This document shows positions 8,456-17,565 of a stretch of DNA of 64,000 bases, one piece after another. Every line of letters starts with the position of its first letter. Within the stretch, counting starts at the first letter, position 1. The DNA lies in assembly GCF_002304225.1 (NCBI RefSeq), contig NZ_NSLB01000001.1:248001-312000 (forward strand), in the 5' to 3' direction. The notes below the pieces were generated by a model that was given only the letters and a program-made list of their open reading frames with translations, was not told where the DNA came from and searched no databases. The DNA comes from Pseudomonas sp. HAR-UPW-AIA-41. Lineage in GTDB: Bacteria; Pseudomonadota; Gammaproteobacteria; Pseudomonadales; Pseudomonadaceae. Made by a program: the position numbers and the translations under genes.

Positions 8456-9536
8456 GTTTTCACGCCCGTCCCTCATAGCGCTGGTCGTGTCGCTGAGTGC
8501 ACTCAGCGGCGGCGTTACCCAGGCTGCGGAAGAAATGGATCATTCGGCAATGGGGCACGGCTCCATGTCGATGGACCACAGCCAGATGGGCCACGGTTCC
8601 GCCAAAGCGCCGATGGAGGGCATGGATCACAGCAAGATGGATCATGGTGCCATGCAGAGCGAATCGGGCAGCATGGATCATAGCCAGATGGGCCACGGCC
8701 AGAGCCAAGAGAAGGCCCAGGCTATGGATCACAGCAAGATGGGGCATGGCGCCATGCAAGGACAGATGGAGGGCATGGATCATTCAAAGATGAACCATGG
8801 CTCCGCTGAAGCCCCGAGAACCACCAGCCGTACGCCGATTCCCGTTCTGACGGATGCTGATCGCCAAGCGGCTTTCCCGCCATTACCTGGCCACAAGGTG
8901 CATGACAGCGCCATCAACAGTTTTTTCCTGCTCGATCAGCTCGAATACCAGGACGCAGATGAGGGCAGCACCCTGGCCTGGGATGCGTCGGGCTGGGTAG
9001 GCGGTGATATCAACCGGGTCTGGTTCCGCTCCGAAGGCGAGCGTACCAACGGCGTTACCGAGGACGCTGAATTACAGCTGCTGTACGGCCGCTCGATCGG
9101 CCCTTGGTGGGATGTCGTCGCGGGCGTTCGCCAGGACTTCAAACCGGAGTCGCCGCAGACTTGGGCCGCCTTCGGTATCCAGGGCATGGCGCTTTACGCC
9201 TTTGAGGCCGAAGCCACGGCCTTCGTCGGCGAGAATGGCCAAACTGCTGCCCGACTGGAGGGCGAGTACGACATTCTGCTGACCAACCGGCTGATTCTCC
9301 AGCCAACTGCCGAAATGAACTTCTACGGCAAGAACGATCCTGAGCGAGGTGTGGGGTCCGGGTTGGCCAATACCGAGCTCGGCTTGCGTCTGCGTTACGA
9401 GATTGTCAGGCAGTTTGCCCCCTATATCGGGGTTTCCTGGAGCCGCTCCTATGGCAACACGGCAGACATGGTGCGCGACGAGGGCGGTGATGTAGACGAG
9501 GCGCGTTTTGTCGCCGGTATCCGGATGTGGTTTTGA
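8445..9536 (+). CDS. copB: Outer-membrane copper resistance protein CopB
   Basis: A 363-residue protein with a signal peptide, about 110 residues of MDHSxMGHG repeats, then the conserved CopB beta-barrel domain (from [17 protein letters not shown], through [23 protein letters not shown] and [26 protein letters not shown], to the terminal Phe of FVAGIRMWF, typical of outer-membrane proteins). It binds and retains copper at the outer membrane. The ATG at 8445 overlaps the preceding gene; the in-frame ATG at 8412 would spoil the signal peptide. Confidence 0.92.
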   Translation: MTTRFSRPSLIALVVSLSALSGGVTQAAEEMDHSAMGHGSMSMDHSQMGHGSAKAPMEGMDHSKMDHGAMQSESGSMDHSQMGHGQSQEKAQAMDHSKMGHGAMQGQMEGMDHSKMNHGSAEAPRTTSRTPIPVLTDADRQAAFPPLPGHKVHDSAINSFFLLDQLEYQDADEGSTLAWDASGWVGGDINRVWFRSEGERTNGVTEDAELQLLYGRSIGPWWDVVAGVRQDFKPESPQTWAAFGIQGMALYAFEAEATAFVGENGQTAARLEGEYDILLTNRLILQPTAEMNFYGKNDPERGVGSGLANTELGLRLRYEIVRQFAPYIGVSWSRSYGNTADMVRDEGGDVDEARFVAGIRMWF

Positions 9537-9545
9537 GAACCTGAC

Positions 9546-10388
9546 ATGAAAAGAACAATTAAAACTTTGGTGGCGGCCGGCGTGGTCGGTAGCACAGCTG
9601 TCCTGGCCGGCGCCTACTTTGGCGTGGTCAACGTGGGGGCCGACGATCCCCATTTTCCTGCAGTGCATGCGTTTCTCACGATGGCCCGTGACCGCTCTAT
9701 CGAAGTCCGTTCGCGGGACATCGAGGTTCCCAACCTGGATGATCAAGCTCTTATTCGCGCCGGTGCGGGCAACTACAACTCCATGTGTATCGGCTGTCAT
9801 TTGGCGCCAGGTGTGGCGGAGACCGAGCTAAGCCAATCGCTTTATCCTGCGCCCCCCAACCTCGCCAAGATCGGTGTCGATGGCAATCCGTCAGCAGCGT
9901 TCTGGGTGATCAAGCATGGCATCAAGGCAACGGGTATGCCTGCGTGGGGCAAGAGCATGGGAGACGAGTACATCTGGGGCATGGTTGCCTTCCTCAACCA
10001 ACTGCCGACGATGGATGCCAAGCAATACCAAACACTCGTCGCATCCAGTGGCGGCCATCAGCACGGTGGTGGGGAAACGCAGATGCATAACCATGAAGGA
10101 CAGCACGGCGACAACAAGCCTGGCCATCATGACAATAGTGGCGGTGGCGATGACCATCATGGATCAGGTGATGCTGGAGAGCCTGGTCATCACGATGCCG
10201 CGGCTACGGATAGCGAGGGTGGCTCCGCACCTAAGGCAGGTCACCATTCGGATATGAGTGGCGATGACCACCATGCTGGGGATGAGGCGTCGTCCAACGG
10301 AGATGATCATCACGCCGAGCAGGCTCCGAACGCCTCGCCCAAGACCCACACCCACGCCGATGGCAAAGAGCACGTGCATGAAAGCTAA
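9546..10388 (+). CDS. Class I cytochrome c with a His-rich C-terminal tail
   Basis: A 280-residue exported protein with an N-terminal membrane anchor or signal, a mono-haem domain with CIGCH (Cys81, Cys84, His85) and a probable Met ligand in TGMPAWG, then about 110 residues dominated by His, Asp and Gly (HHD, DDHH, HTHADGKEHVHES). The haem domain suggests electron transfer, possibly to or from CopA; the tail looks like a metal sponge. It begins 9 bp after copB and overlaps copG by 11 bp, placing it in the cop operon. Confidence 0.85.
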   Translation: MKRTIKTLVAAGVVGSTAVLAGAYFGVVNVGADDPHFPAVHAFLTMARDRSIEVRSRDIEVPNLDDQALIRAGAGNYNSMCIGCHLAPGVAETELSQSLYPAPPNLAKIGVDGNPSAAFWVIKHGIKATGMPAWGKSMGDEYIWGMVAFLNQLPTMDAKQYQTLVASSGGHQHGGGETQMHNHEGQHGDNKPGHHDNSGGGDDHHGSGDAGEPGHHDAAATDSEGGSAPKAGHHSDMSGDDHHAGDEASSNGDDHHAEQAPNASPKTHTHADGKEHVHES

Positions 10389-10821
10389 ATATCTGGCCTT
10401 GCTGGCCGCTCTCTCCGTCACAACTGGAGTTCAAGCCGCTGATGCCCTGACGATTGATGTCCATCGTGATGCTAATTGCGGATGTTGCAAGAAGTGGATC
10501 TCACACCTCGAAGCGAATGGCTTCAAAGTCGTCGACCATGTCGAAAGCAACATGTCGGCAGTGAAGCAAAGTCTGGGCGTTGCGCCGCGGTTGGCGTCTT
10601 GTCACACCGCGGTGATTGACGGCAAGTTCGTCGAAGGTCATGTGCCGGCGGCTCAGGTCATCGAGCTCACCAAGCGCGATGATCTCGTGGGCATCGCTGT
10701 TCCCGGGATGCCGGCGGGCTCCCCCGGTATGGAAGTCGATGGCGTACAGCATGCCTACCAGGTCATTGGCTTGACCAAGGCGGGGTCTGATCAGGTCGTT
10801 GCAGAATATCCCGCTCAGTAG
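10378..10821 (+). CDS. copG: CopG/DUF411 periplasmic copper protein
   Basis: A 147-residue protein with a signal peptide (ends TGVQA) and the DUF411 domain: VHRDANCGCCKKW with its CxCC metal/redox site, then VAPRLASCHTAVIDGKFVEGHVP and the GIAVPGMPAGSPGME motif. CopG proteins bind Cu(I) and are proposed to interconvert Cu(I)/Cu(II) in the periplasm. The ATG at 10378 sits inside the end of the cytochrome gene and starts the signal peptide; a longer upstream frame to 10258 is a shadow of the cytochrome tail. Confidence 0.92.
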   Translation: MKAKYLALLAALSVTTGVQAADALTIDVHRDANCGCCKKWISHLEANGFKVVDHVESNMSAVKQSLGVAPRLASCHTAVIDGKFVEGHVPAAQVIELTKRDDLVGIAVPGMPAGSPGMEVDGVQHAYQVIGLTKAGSDQVVAEYPAQ

Positions 10822-10889
10822 TACTGCCTGCCAGCACGGCCGCTTGTGTGTAGTGGCCGACTCTTTTTCATACGCCCTTTAACCTAAGT

Positions 10890-10911
10890 AAAAAAGGCGC
10901 CCGAGGGCGCC
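10890..10911 (-). terminator. Rho-independent terminator of the oprD-family gene
   Basis: Read on the minus strand, a GGCGCC/GGCGCC stem with a short loop is followed by six T. It lies about 90 bp beyond the porin stop codon. Confidence 0.75.
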
Positions 10912-10998
10912 AAGGGCTGTCTCCAAACCAAAGGAGCACTATGAGGGGACAGCAGGACCAAGGCGCGAGCGGGCAATCAACCCGCCCGCTTGCCAGGG

Positions 10999-12324
10999 TT
11001 AGAGAACTTCCAGCGGGTACTCGACAATCAGGCGGACTTCATCCAGATCCGACTCGTAATCGGTCGCGCGAGTGGTCATTTGGCGAACACGGAAAGACAT
11101 ATCCTTCAGTGATCCAGTCTGCACAACGTACTTGGCCTCGATGTCCCGCTCCCAGCGCTTCTGGTTGGTCAACGGATCGCCGTTGTCATCACGGCGCATA
11201 TAGACTTCGTTGGCCTTGCTGTAGTCGGCATCCCAGCCTTGGGCATATCGAGTCATGAAGCTCAACCCAGGCACACCGAAAGGCTCCATATCCAGGTCAT
11301 AGCGCACTTGCCATGACTTCTCCTTCGGCGAGTTGAAGTCGCTGTACTGGATGGAGTTGTCGAGGTAGATGGAGTCCGATTGGCGCAAGTAGTCGAAGTC
11401 ATCATCGCCATTGTTGCGCTGGAGACCCACCAGCACTGTGTGAGCGCCGAATTGGATGCCGACCTTGCCGCTCCAGATGTTGTTATCGAAGCTCCCGAGG
11501 AGCTGCTTCCCTTCATCGACCGCCTTGTAGTAGTTCAGCCCGCCGATCAAGGCGACATCGTCCGCAAGCGGGTAGCTCAGCGTGGTGCCCGCGTAATATT
11601 GATTCCAGGCATCCTTGAGGCGGCTGGTGTAGAGACTAAAGCCGACGTTGTCATTAAGCGTGTAATCACCACCGAAATAGGCGATCCATGGCGAGTCCAC
11701 TTCGCCTGCGTAGAAGGTAGCGAAGCCGTCGCGCATGCTGCTGGTATTGGGTTGGCTCATCGAGTGGAGGCGACCACCTTGAAGCGACAGTCCTTCCACG
11801 CTGCTGTTGAGCACGGTGATACCTCGGAAACTCTCCGGTAAAAGCCGCGCATCACCGTATTGGACGACAGGGCTGACAGGAAAGACGTCGCCTACCTTGA
11901 TCTCGGTATCCATGAACCGAGCTTTCACCGCGCCACTCAGTTTGGAGTAGTTATCCTCAGCCTGCCCGAGGCTGTTGTAAGGCAGCACATCGACTGAGCC
12001 ACCGGCTCCTGAACGGCCGTCGCCGGTGTCAAGTTTGAGTCCTAGCATGGCAAAGGCATCGACACCGAAGCCTATGGTGCCCTCGGTGAAGCCAGACTCG
12101 AATCGGCCTATCACGCCATGCGCCCACTCTTCCGAATAGCCATTACCCGAGCTGCTGGACTGGCCTTTGCGGAAGTCACGGTTGAAGTAGAGATTTCGAT
12201 TGAGGATGGTCAGGCTGCTGCCTTCGATAAATCCCTCGCCTTTCTCGTCGGCGGCCATTGCAGCTTGCCCGGTACTGATGCTCAGAGCGAGTAGAGAAAG
12301 TCCTAACAGGGTTCTGTTATTCAT
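10999..12324 (-). CDS. OprD-family outer-membrane porin
   Basis: A 441-residue porin with a signal peptide (ends QAAMA), an OprD-type start (FIEGSSLTILNRNLYFNRDFR), the family motif [21 protein letters not shown] and an 18-strand-like repetitive pattern to the C-terminus. OprD relatives take up amino acids, small acids or carbapenems; the substrate here is unknown. It points away from the cop operon and has its own AGGAG site and terminator. Its place among copper genes may reflect copper- or zinc-dependent porin control, known for oprD, but that is inference. Confidence 0.88.
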   Translation of the reverse strand: MNNRTLLGLSLLALSISTGQAAMAADEKGEGFIEGSSLTILNRNLYFNRDFRKGQSSSSGNGYSEEWAHGVIGRFESGFTEGTIGFGVDAFAMLGLKLDTGDGRSGAGGSVDVLPYNSLGQAEDNYSKLSGAVKARFMDTEIKVGDVFPVSPVVQYGDARLLPESFRGITVLNSSVEGLSLQGGRLHSMSQPNTSSMRDGFATFYAGEVDSPWIAYFGGDYTLNDNVGFSLYTSRLKDAWNQYYAGTTLSYPLADDVALIGGLNYYKAVDEGKQLLGSFDNNIWSGKVGIQFGAHTVLVGLQRNNGDDDFDYLRQSDSIYLDNSIQYSDFNSPKEKSWQVRYDLDMEPFGVPGLSFMTRYAQGWDADYSKANEVYMRRDDNGDPLTNQKRWERDIEAKYVVQTGSLKDMSFRVRQMTTRATDYESDLDEVRLIVEYPLEVL

Positions 12325-12440
12325 AAATGCTCCTGATGTTATTGGCAGTTGTCATTGTGTGGTTGCATATATGTGCCAAGCGCGCCGGGCATAACCAGGC
12401 GCGCCTTGGCCATATTTCCACATGCCAAATAACGTCAGGG

Positions 12441-12465
12441 TGACTTGAAAATTACTTTTCAGTCA
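12441..12465. promoter_or_regulatory. Imperfect palindrome upstream of the porin gene
   Basis: TGACTTGAAAA (12441-12451) pairs with TTTTCAGTCA (12456-12465), between the DUF2790 gene end and the porin start. It may be a regulator site for the porin; the binding protein is unknown. Confidence 0.35.
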
Positions 12466-12480
12466 GCGCGATGTCATTTA

Positions 12481-12813
12481 TTAGTTTTGGTTCCGGCAAC
12501 CTGTTCCGGCTGCACGGTATTCAAGAATATTCAGATCGCCGTTGGAGTCCTCGTAGGTCATCTGGGCTGGCATCACATTGCAGCTAGAGTCCGTTGAGGT
12601 AGTGGCCACGACCCTGGCGATATCGAGCTTCATGCCGTAGCGGTAATGAATAACTTCAGGCGGATTCTTTCCGTTAGCGGCAGCATACTCTTGCATGGCC
12701 TGCTCATTGGCCTGAATCATCCGACCATAAACACGATCAGCGCCGCCTTCTGCCAGAGTGGCAGAGGAAACAACCATAGCGGCAAGGGCTGCAATAACTT
12801 TGAGGCTTTTCAT
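12481..12813 (-). CDS. Small secreted DUF2790 protein with PtrA-like N-terminus
   Basis: A 110-residue protein with a signal peptide (ends SSATLA), then EGGADRVYGRM, nearly the same motif as in the ptrA-like protein, followed by the DUF2790 domain (PPEVIHYRYGMKLDIARVV, MTYEDSNGDLNILEY, GTGC with two Cys in the mature part). DUF2790 proteins are periplasmic and many are copper-responsive in Pseudomonas. A strong AAGGAG precedes the ATG and a copper-box-like site lies 70 bp upstream. Molecular function unknown. Confidence 0.82.
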   Translation of the reverse strand: MKSLKVIAALAAMVVSSATLAEGGADRVYGRMIQANEQAMQEYAAANGKNPPEVIHYRYGMKLDIARVVATTSTDSSCNVMPAQMTYEDSNGDLNILEYRAAGTGCRNQN

Positions 12814-12882
12814 GTTTAATCACTCCTTCAAGGTGGTGATTAAAATATATCCGCTCAACCTGTCATAAAAATGAAGTCAAAG

Positions 12883-12896
12883 TTACATCGCCGTAA
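12883..12896 (-). promoter_or_regulatory. Copper-box-like palindrome before the DUF2790 gene
   Basis: TTACATCGCCGTAA fits TTACA-N4-TGTAA with one mismatch, about 70 bp upstream of the DUF2790 start. It may put the gene under CopR control. Confidence 0.55.
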
Positions 12897-12958
12897 TGCT
12901 TCCTGCCGCGTTACCCGGGCGAGTCAGCTTGGCGCGTGGCTTGCCCGGGTTTGTAAAG

Positions 12959-15900
12959 CTATAGCTCCTGCGGTGCGCGAACCTTCTGTGTACGCTGCCT
13001 TCGCATCAGCCAGTACGCGGCCGGCAAAACCAACATGGACATCAGCGGCGCGGTAATCATGCCGCCGACCATGGGCGCGGCGATGCGCTTCATCACTTCA
13101 GATCCGGCACCTCCGCCCCAGAGGATTGGCAACAGGCCGGCGATGATCACGGCCACCGTCATCACCTTGGGCCGCACGCGCAGCACTGCGCCTTCACGAA
13201 TTGCCTCCAGTAGTGCCGAACAGTCGCCGCGTCCGGCATCCACTCGCGCCTGCCAGGCGTTCTTCAGGTACAGCAGCATGATCACCCCGAACTCGGCCGA
13301 GACCCCGGCCAGGGCGATGAAGCCCACCCCGGTGGCCACCGACAGGTTGAAGCCGAACCAGTAGAGCAGCCAGATGCCGCCCGACAGGGCGAAGGGCAGG
13401 GTGGCCATGATCAGCAGGGCCTCGCCGAAGCGGCTGAAGGTCAGGTAGAGCAGCACGAAGATGATCAGCAGGGTCGCCGGCACCACCCAGGTCAGCCGCG
13501 CATTGGCGCGCTCGAGGAACTCGAACTGGCCGGAGTAGGAGACGGTCATGCCGGCGTCCAGCCGCACACGCTCGGCGACGCGCTGTTGCAACTCGCGCAC
13601 GGTCGAGGCCAGGTCGCGCCCGCGGACGTCGACATATACCCAGCCGGACAGTCGCCCGTTCTCGCTGCGCAGCATCGGCGGCCCCTCGCTCAGGGCAATC
13701 TCGGCCACCGTGCCCAGGGTGATCTGCTGTCCGCTGGCGGTCAGCACCGGCAGGCGCCGCAGCGCCTCCGGGCTGTCGCGCCACTCCCTGGGATAGCGCA
13801 GGCTGATGGGAAAACGGGCCAGTCCCTCGACCGTCTCGCCGATGTTGCTGCCGCCGATGGCGCCGGCCACCACCGACTGCACGTCGGCGATGCTCAGGCC
13901 GTAGCGCGCGGCGGCCAGGCGGTCGATCCGGATGTCCACGTAGCGCCCGCCGGTGAGGCGCTCGGCCAGCGCCGAACTCACCCCGGGCACCGCCTTGGCC
14001 ACGGCCTCGATGTCGCGGGTGATGCGCTCGATGTCAGCCAGCTTGGTGCCGGCAACCTTGACCCCGATCGGGCTCTTGATCCCGGTGGCCAGCATGTCGA
14101 TGCGGTTGCGGATCGGCGGTACCCAGATATTGGACAGGCCGGGAACCTTCACCGCGCGGTCCAGCTCCTCGATCAGCTTCTCCGGCGTCATCCCCTCGCG
14201 CCACTGCTCGCGTGGCTTGAACTGCACCGTGGTCTCGAACATCTCCAACGGCGCCGGGTCGGTGGCGGTTTCCGCCCGTCCGGCCTTGCCGAATACCCGC
14301 GCCACTTCCGGCACCGTGAGGATCATGCGGTTGGTCTGCTGCAGCAGCTGGCTGGCCTTGCTGGCCGGCAGGCCGGGCAGGGCCGAGGGCATGTACAGCA
14401 GATCACCCTCGTCCATGGGCGGCAGGAACTCCCCGCCGAGCTGGCTCAGCGGCCAGAGGCTGGAGAGGAACACCAGCACGGCCATGGCCAGCGTGGCCCT
14501 GGGCCAGGCCAGCACCTTCTCCAGTACCGGCCGGTAGGCCTCGATCAGCCAGCGATTCAGCGGGTTCTGCTGTTCGTTGGGGATGTGCCCGCGGATCCAG
14601 TAGCCCATCAGCACCGGCACCAGGGTCACCGAGAGTCCGGCCGCGGCGGCCATGGCATAGGTCTTGGTGAAGGCCAGCGGGCCGAACAGCCGGCCCTCCT
14701 GGGCCTCCAGGGTGAACACCGGGAGGAACGACAGGGTGATGATCAACAGGCTGAAGAACAGCGCCGGGCCGACCTCGGCCGCCGCTTCGCCGATCACCCG
14801 CCAGTGCGCCTCGCCCTGCAGCTGTTCGCCTGGGTGCCGGGCCTTCCAGGCCTCGATGTGCTTGTGCGCGTTCTCGATCATCACCACGGCGGCGTCGACC
14901 ATGGCGCCGATGGCGATGGCGATGCCGCCGAGCGACATGATGTTGGCGTTGATGCCCTGGTAGCGCATGACGATGAAGGCCATCAGGATGCCCAGGGGCA
15001 GGGTGATGATCGCCACCAGCGAGGAGCGCAGGTGCCAGAGGAAGATCAGACAGACCAGGGCGACCACCGCAAACTCTTCCAGCAGCTTGTAGCTGAGGTT
15101 GTCGATGGCGCGGTCGATCAGCTGGGCGCGGTCGTAGGTGGTGACCACTTCGACGCCGGCCGGCAGGCTGCCCTTCAGGCTGTCCAGCTTGGCCTTTACT
15201 GCGGCGATGGTGTCGCGGGCGTTCTTGCCCGAGCGCAGGATGACCACGCCGCCGACCACTTCGCCCTGACCGTCCAGCTCGGCGATGCCACGGCGCATCT
15301 CCGGCCCCAGCTGAATGGTGGCCACCTGGCCCAGCAGCACCGGCACGCCGCTGGCCGAGGCTCGCAGCGGCACCTGGCGGAAGTCCTCCAGGCTCTGCAG
15401 GTAGCCGGAGGCCCGCACCATGTACTCGCGCTCGGCCAGCTCCAGGATGGCGCCACCGGTCTCCTGGTTGGCGCTCTTCAGCGCCGCCTCGACCTCCTGC
15501 TGGGTCACGCCGTAGGCCACCAGCTTCTGCGGATCGAGCAGCACCTGATACTGCTTGACCATGCCGCCGAGGGTGGCCACCTCGGCCACGTTGGGCAGGC
15601 TTTTCAGCTCGTACTTGAGGAACCAGTCCTGCAGCGCCCGCAGCTGGGCCAGGTCATGCCGGCCGCTGCGGTCGACCAGGGCGTACTGGTAGATCCAGCC
15701 GACGCCGGTGGCATCCGGGCCGAGGGTGGTGGTGACGCCTTCGGGCAGGCGCTCCTGGGCCTGGTTGAGGTACTCCAGTACCCGCGAGCGGGCCCAGTAG
15801 AGGTCGGTGTCGTCCTCGAACAGCACGTAGACGAAGGAGTCGCCGAAGAACGAGTAGCCGCGCACCGTCTTCGCCCCCGGCACCGAGAGCATGGTGGTGG

Positions 15901-16108
15901 CCAGCGGGTAGGTCACCTGATTCTCGACGATCTGCGGTGCCTGGCCGGGGAAGCTGGTGCGGATGATGACCTGGGTGTCGGACAGATCCGGCAGCGCATC
16001 CAGCGGCGTGCTGCGCACCGACCAGATGCCCAGGGCGGTGATGAACAGGGTCGCCAACAGCACCAGGAAGCGATTGCCGATCGACCAGTGGATCAGGCGC
16101 GCGATCAT
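12959..16108 (-). CDS. cusA: Cu(I)/Ag(I) RND efflux pump CusA
   Basis: A 1049-residue inner-membrane proton-driven pump of the heavy-metal RND class. Signatures are the start [28 protein letters not shown], the TM4 segment [18 protein letters not shown] with its proton-relay Asp, [15 protein letters not shown], and [20 protein letters not shown]; the last two are closer to CusA than CzcA. It exports monovalent copper or silver from periplasm or cytoplasm through CusC. Its ATG overlaps the cusB stop by 4 bp. A 947-codon open frame on the opposite strand is a composition artefact. Confidence 0.93.
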   Translation of the reverse strand: MIARLIHWSIGNRFLVLLATLFITALGIWSVRSTPLDALPDLSDTQVIIRTSFPGQAPQIVENQVTYPLATTMLSVPGAKTVRGYSFFGDSFVYVLFEDDTDLYWARSRVLEYLNQAQERLPEGVTTTLGPDATGVGWIYQYALVDRSGRHDLAQLRALQDWFLKYELKSLPNVAEVATLGGMVKQYQVLLDPQKLVAYGVTQQEVEAALKSANQETGGAILELAEREYMVRASGYLQSLEDFRQVPLRASASGVPVLLGQVATIQLGPEMRRGIAELDGQGEVVGGVVILRSGKNARDTIAAVKAKLDSLKGSLPAGVEVVTTYDRAQLIDRAIDNLSYKLLEEFAVVALVCLIFLWHLRSSLVAIITLPLGILMAFIVMRYQGINANIMSLGGIAIAIGAMVDAAVVMIENAHKHIEAWKARHPGEQLQGEAHWRVIGEAAAEVGPALFFSLLIITLSFLPVFTLEAQEGRLFGPLAFTKTYAMAAAAGLSVTLVPVLMGYWIRGHIPNEQQNPLNRWLIEAYRPVLEKVLAWPRATLAMAVLVFLSSLWPLSQLGGEFLPPMDEGDLLYMPSALPGLPASKASQLLQQTNRMILTVPEVARVFGKAGRAETATDPAPLEMFETTVQFKPREQWREGMTPEKLIEELDRAVKVPGLSNIWVPPIRNRIDMLATGIKSPIGVKVAGTKLADIERITRDIEAVAKAVPGVSSALAERLTGGRYVDIRIDRLAAARYGLSIADVQSVVAGAIGGSNIGETVEGLARFPISLRYPREWRDSPEALRRLPVLTASGQQITLGTVAEIALSEGPPMLRSENGRLSGWVYVDVRGRDLASTVRELQQRVAERVRLDAGMTVSYSGQFEFLERANARLTWVVPATLLIIFVLLYLTFSRFGEALLIMATLPFALSGGIWLLYWFGFNLSVATGVGFIALAGVSAEFGVIMLLYLKNAWQARVDAGRGDCSALLEAIREGAVLRVRPKVMTVAVIIAGLLPILWGGGAGSEVMKRIAAPMVGGMITAPLMSMLVLPAAYWLMRRQRTQKVRAPQEL

Positions 16109-17565
16109 GGCTGCTCCCCCTGCTTGTCGAGCTGCTCGATCAGCAGCCCGCCATCCGTCAGCCGGGCGCCGATGCGCACGTGGTCGCCGAGCTTGAGGCC
16201 GGCGGCCACCGAAGGACTGGCCAGGGGAAAGGGCATGGTCATGCCGGGCATGTTCAGGCTCTCGAAGGGGCCGTGCTCCAGGGTGACCCGCTGGCTATCC
16301 AGCGCCCGGATCACGCCATGGGACTCGTGCAGCCCTGGGGCGAGCGCCTGCTCCGCCTTGCCGGCCATGACGCCCTGCAGGCTGGCCTCCGAGTCGATCA
16401 GGAACTGGCCGGAGGTGACCACCGCCTGACCTTCCGCGAGACCGGACAGCACCTCCAGGCGGCCATCGGCCTCGCGGCCCAGGGTGATTTCCTGGGGGCG
16501 GTAGCGTCCGTCGTCTTCGGCCAGCATCACCAGCGCGCGCTTGCCGGTACGGATCACCGCCTCGCTGGGCACCAGCAGTGCGGGCTGCTCGGCTGCGCTG
16601 TTCAGGCGCACGGCGGCGAACATGCCGGGGCGCAGTTTGCCGGTCGGGTTGGGCAGTTCACTGCGTACGGTGACGGTGCGGGTCTGTGGGTCCGCACTCG
16701 GCAATAGGGCGATGACGCGGCCCTGCAGCGGCTGCCCGGGAAAGGCCGTCAGATTGGCGTGGATCTCGCTCCCGACCGTAACCGTTCCGGCCATGGCCTC
16801 GGGTATCGCCGCATCGAGCCAGACCGTGGACAGCCCGTTGATCCGCGCCAGGTCCTGGCCGGCGGCCACGGTCATCCCGGCGCGCACTTCCAAAGCCTGC
16901 AGTTCGCCGGCGATGGGCGTGGTGAGGGTCTGCACTGCCCTGGGTTTGCCGCTGCGGCGAACCTGCTCGATCAGCTCGCGGGGCATGCCGAGCAGGCGCA
17001 GGCGCTCCTGGGCCGCGGCGATCAGGCGGGCGTCGGCGGTCGCCAGCACGGCGAGGAACTCCAGCTGCGCGGCGGACCACTCGGGAATCAGCAGGTCGAC
17101 CAGGGGCGTGCCGGCGGGCAGCACATCACCCGGCGCGCGGCCGTAGATCCGCTCGACGAACCCGCCGGCGCGGGCCTGCAGGTTCGCCACCTCGCGCTGG
17201 TTGTAGGCCAGCGAGCCGACCGCCTCGATGCCCGAGGGCAGCACGCCGCGCACCACGGTCGAGGTGCGCATGCCCAGGCTCTGCACGGCCTGGGCCGGCA
17301 CGCTCAGGGCGGCGGAATCCTGCTCGGCGCCCGCGTATTTGGGCACCAGCTGCATGTCCATGTAAGGCGATTTTCCCGGCTTGTCGAAACGCTGCTCCGG
17401 CTGCATCGGGTCGTACCAGTAGAGCACCGGACGCTCCTGCGTCGCAGTCGCCTCTGTCTTGGCGCCATGCCCGGCCTGGCGCTGGGCCAGCCAGTAGCCG
17501 CCAGCGGCCGCGCCAATGCCAACGGCCAGCAAGGCGAGGGTGAATCCTGCTACCGAGACTCTCAT
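16105..17565 (-). CDS. cusB: CusB membrane-fusion protein with C-terminal CusF-like domain
   Basis: A 486-residue periplasmic adaptor linking CusA to CusC. It has an N-terminal anchor, the CusB metal-binding segment ([20 protein letters not shown] then MDMQLVPKY) with Met ligands, lipoyl/hairpin and beta-barrel domains, and an extra C-terminal domain from about residue 415 matching CusF ([10 protein letters not shown] then NMPGMTMPF). The CusF Trp that packs on Cu(I) is replaced by Met here (NMP for NWP). So chaperone and adaptor are one polypeptide. It overlaps cusC and cusA by 4 bp each. Confidence 0.92.
   Translation of the reverse strand: MRVSVAGFTLALLAVGIGAAAGGYWLAQRQAGHGAKTEATATQERPVLYWYDPMQPEQRFDKPGKSPYMDMQLVPKYAGAEQDSAALSVPAQAVQSLGMRTSTVVRGVLPSGIEAVGSLAYNQREVANLQARAGGFVERIYGRAPGDVLPAGTPLVDLLIPEWSAAQLEFLAVLATADARLIAAAQERLRLLGMPRELIEQVRRSGKPRAVQTLTTPIAGELQALEVRAGMTVAAGQDLARINGLSTVWLDAAIPEAMAGTVTVGSEIHANLTAFPGQPLQGRVIALLPSADPQTRTVTVRSELPNPTGKLRPGMFAAVRLNSAAEQPALLVPSEAVIRTGKRALVMLAEDDGRYRPQEITLGREADGRLEVLSGLAEGQAVVTSGQFLIDSEASLQGVMAGKAEQALAPGLHESHGVIRALDSQRVTLEHGPFESLNMPGMTMPFPLASPSVAAGLKLGDHVRIGARLTDGGLLIEQLDKQGEQP

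Noticed and set aside
13586..16429. A 947-codon open frame opposite cusA
   Set aside because: It lies antisense to a clear CusA/CusB coding region, is Gln/His/Gly-rich with no family features, and results from high GC3.
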